Of a stretch of 17,849 nt of DNA, positions 16,994 to 17,849 are shown in pieces. The translations under genes and the position numbers were made by a program. Below the pieces are notes generated by a model. That model did no database searches. It saw only the letters and a list, made by a program, of their open reading frames with translations, and was not told the origin of the DNA. The DNA comes from CAYOFK01 sp964403185. GTDB taxonomy: Bacteria; Bacteroidota; Bacteroidia; Bacteroidales; VadinHA17. How positions within the stretch are numbered: position 1 is the first letter of the stretch; each line of letters starts with the position of its first letter. Location: positions 1-17,849 of the forward strand of contig CAYOFK010000044.1 in NCBI GenBank assembly GCA_964403185.1, written 5' to 3'.

Positions 16994-17500
16994 TTACTGT
17001 GCAGGTGAATTATCACGGTACCGGATGGTGGAATAAGCCACTCCGAAATGCCCATCTGTCAGTCCGGACAATCCCATTGCAATCAATCCCGCTTTAATGA
17101 TCGCCTGGTGATGGATGCTGTGTTCAATGCAATAGGCCAGTTCCCTGCCTGTTGTACTTTTAACCGCATTCTCAGATTTTCCATTCGTGGAATAGTCGGC
17201 AACTAATATTACAGGTTCTTCTTCTTTGATAGTATCAATGCCCGTCAACAACCTTTCGATTGTTTCTCTGGCGAAGGAAGGATCGTTTTCAATACGCACA
17301 TCCCGTTGACGCTTATCGTAACATATGGTACCGGTAAAGCTGCCGGCTACCAACAGGAGATAAAACTCCAGGATGTGCCTGATATGCTGGCCTATGGTTG
17401 CATCTGAAAGAACTTCAGTTTTGTTTGTGTAATCTGATTCGCTGATGGAATTCAACAAATCCGTCAACTGCATTAAATTTTCTTTTGCCGTTGTTTTCAT
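16994..17500 (-). CDS. DinB/YfiT-superfamily putative metal-dependent protein
   Basis: The 168-residue protein has the four-helix-bundle pattern of the DinB superfamily. Likely metal ligands are His39 in TIGQHIRHILEF and His127 and His131 in CIEHSIHHQAIIKAGL, the usual H...HxxxH arrangement. Members include thiol-dependent S-transferases and hydrolases as well as many proteins of unknown activity; nothing here fixes the reaction. No signal peptide is seen, so it is probably cytoplasmic. The ATG at 17498-17500 is the first in frame. The gene leads a likely two-gene unit with the permuted NlpC/P60-like gene. A perfect 6-bp hairpin lies 35 bases upstream. Confidence 0.85.
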   Translation of the reverse strand: MKTTAKENLMQLTDLLNSISESDYTNKTEVLSDATIGQHIRHILEFYLLLVAGSFTGTICYDKRQRDVRIENDPSFARETIERLLTGIDTIKEEEPVILVADYSTNGKSENAVKSTTGRELAYCIEHSIHHQAIIKAGLIAMGLSGLTDGHFGVAYSTIRYRDNSPAQ

Positions 17501-17534
17501 TATAAATTAGTCTGAAGGGTTTAATTGAAATTTG

Positions 17535-17549
17535 TGATTTCATAAATCA
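17535..17549. promoter_or_regulatory. Small palindrome upstream of the DinB-like gene
   Basis: TGATTT-CAT-AAATCA is a perfect inverted repeat of 6 bp with a 3-base centre, 34 bases before the ATG. Its size and place suit an operator or a 5'-leader hairpin, but AT-rich palindromes of this length arise by chance. No clear -7/-33 pair was found beside it. Confidence 0.2.
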
Positions 17550-17619
17550 GTCGTGGAATAGTTGAAAACCTGACAAAATATGCAATAATTTATTTAACCA
17601 CCCGGAATCAGGCTGCAGG

Positions 17620-17777
17620 AAATTCGTCTGCCCGCTAAGCGGCAGATAGTGTGTGGGAAAGACGGACTGACGGATTTGGTTATCCTCCAGCGCCGGAACT
17701 TCAGGTCATAAAGCGGGTGCCGGATGCAAGGTGCCGGGCAGGCACTGCCTGCCGGGGATTCTGCAGGGCTAAAGCCC
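17620..17777. repeat. Palindrome-rich intergenic block
   Basis: Nested and serial inverted repeats in a GC-rich stretch that contrasts with the AT-rich leader before it. AAATTCGTC (17620-17628) pairs with GACGGATTT (17669-17677) with one mismatch, and encloses TCTGCC(C)GC-TAA-GCGGCAGA (17627-17646). GGCAGG-CACTG-CCTGCC lies at 17737-17753. GGGCT-AA-AGCCC at 17766-17777 is perfect. A minus-strand frame of 72 codons across this block has protein-unlike composition and is not called. The whole looks like stacked intergenic repeat elements next to a mobile-element end. Confidence 0.5.
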
Positions 17778-17799
17778 GGTATTATTGCTGTTTCCGCAT

Positions 17800-17849
17800 G
17801 GGGCTGTCTCAAAAGTCAGATTCCATATCATTCCTGCGAAAGCAGGAAT
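17800..17849 (+). mobile_element. Probable end of an IS element or MITE, cut by the window
   Basis: GGGGCTGTCTCAAAAG at 17800-17815, continuing to about 17822, resembles from memory the terminal inverted repeat of IS1182/IS5-type elements and derived MITEs. ATTCCTGCGAAAGCAGGAAT at 17830-17849 follows: a perfect 8-bp stem with a GAAA loop, a very common REP-type motif. The matching right-hand terminal repeat and any transposase would lie outside the window, so element class and length are unknown. Confidence 0.5.

Noticed and set aside
17594..17812. 72-codon minus-strand frame near the right edge
   Set aside because: It lies entirely over the palindromic repeat block and is Pro/Ser/Ile-rich without a domain-like pattern, so it is most likely a repeat artefact.
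1..17849. CRISPR arrays, tRNA or rRNA genes, complete transposase
   Set aside because: No regularly spaced direct repeats, no cloverleaf-like or rRNA-like segment, and no transposase motif found on either strand.

Overview
The window reads as chromosomal DNA of a member of the Bacteroidota, most likely an environmental Bacteroidales/Marinilabiliales-type organism. The strongest sign is the 1771-residue secreted protein, which ends in a YPNP-type C-terminal sorting domain of the type IX secretion system (T9SS), a system confined essentially to this phylum. Supporting signs are a 6-bladed beta-propeller lipoprotein of the Bacteroidota type, weak Shine-Dalgarno sequences, a TAnnTTTG-type promoter -7 element, and short palindromic intergenic repeats. 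The species cannot be named from the sequence.

Layout, left to right. (1) 1-150 is a repeat- and hairpin-rich edge with an open frame entering from outside. (2) 135-5594 holds a class II Fic protein (minus strand), transcribed away from a SWIM zinc-finger SNF2 ATPase (plus strand). A 54-codon small ORF missed by length filters follows the SNF2 gene and meets, with an 11-bp tail-to-tail overlap, an unrecognised 400-residue protein (minus strand). (3) 5765-6937 is a beta-propeller lipoprotein (minus strand), followed by a 337-bp divergent intergenic region. (4) 7275-7721 encodes a small two-TM protein; an intrinsic terminator follows at 7856-7884. (5) 7989-15757 is the centrepiece: a giant T9SS cargo protein whose stop codon overlaps the start of a penicillin-acylase-family lipoprotein (ATGA). 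(6) 15758-15987 is a convergent spacer with a hexamer tandem repeat and a REP-like inverted pair whose hairpin abuts the stop of the next gene. (7) 15988-17500 is a two-gene minus-strand unit: a DinB-like protein followed by a probable circularly permuted NlpC/P60-like protein. (8) 17513-17849 is a palindrome-rich spacer ending in what looks like the terminal inverted repeat of an IS or MITE cut off by the window edge.

Functionally there is no single pathway. The most coherent unit is the T9SS surface protein plus Ntn-hydrolase acylase, which are translationally coupled and both predicted to act outside the inner membrane. I see no CRISPR array, rRNA, tRNA or complete transposase. The case for a new system rests mainly on that coupled pair, and more weakly on the Fic/SNF2 divergent pair with its small downstream ORF.
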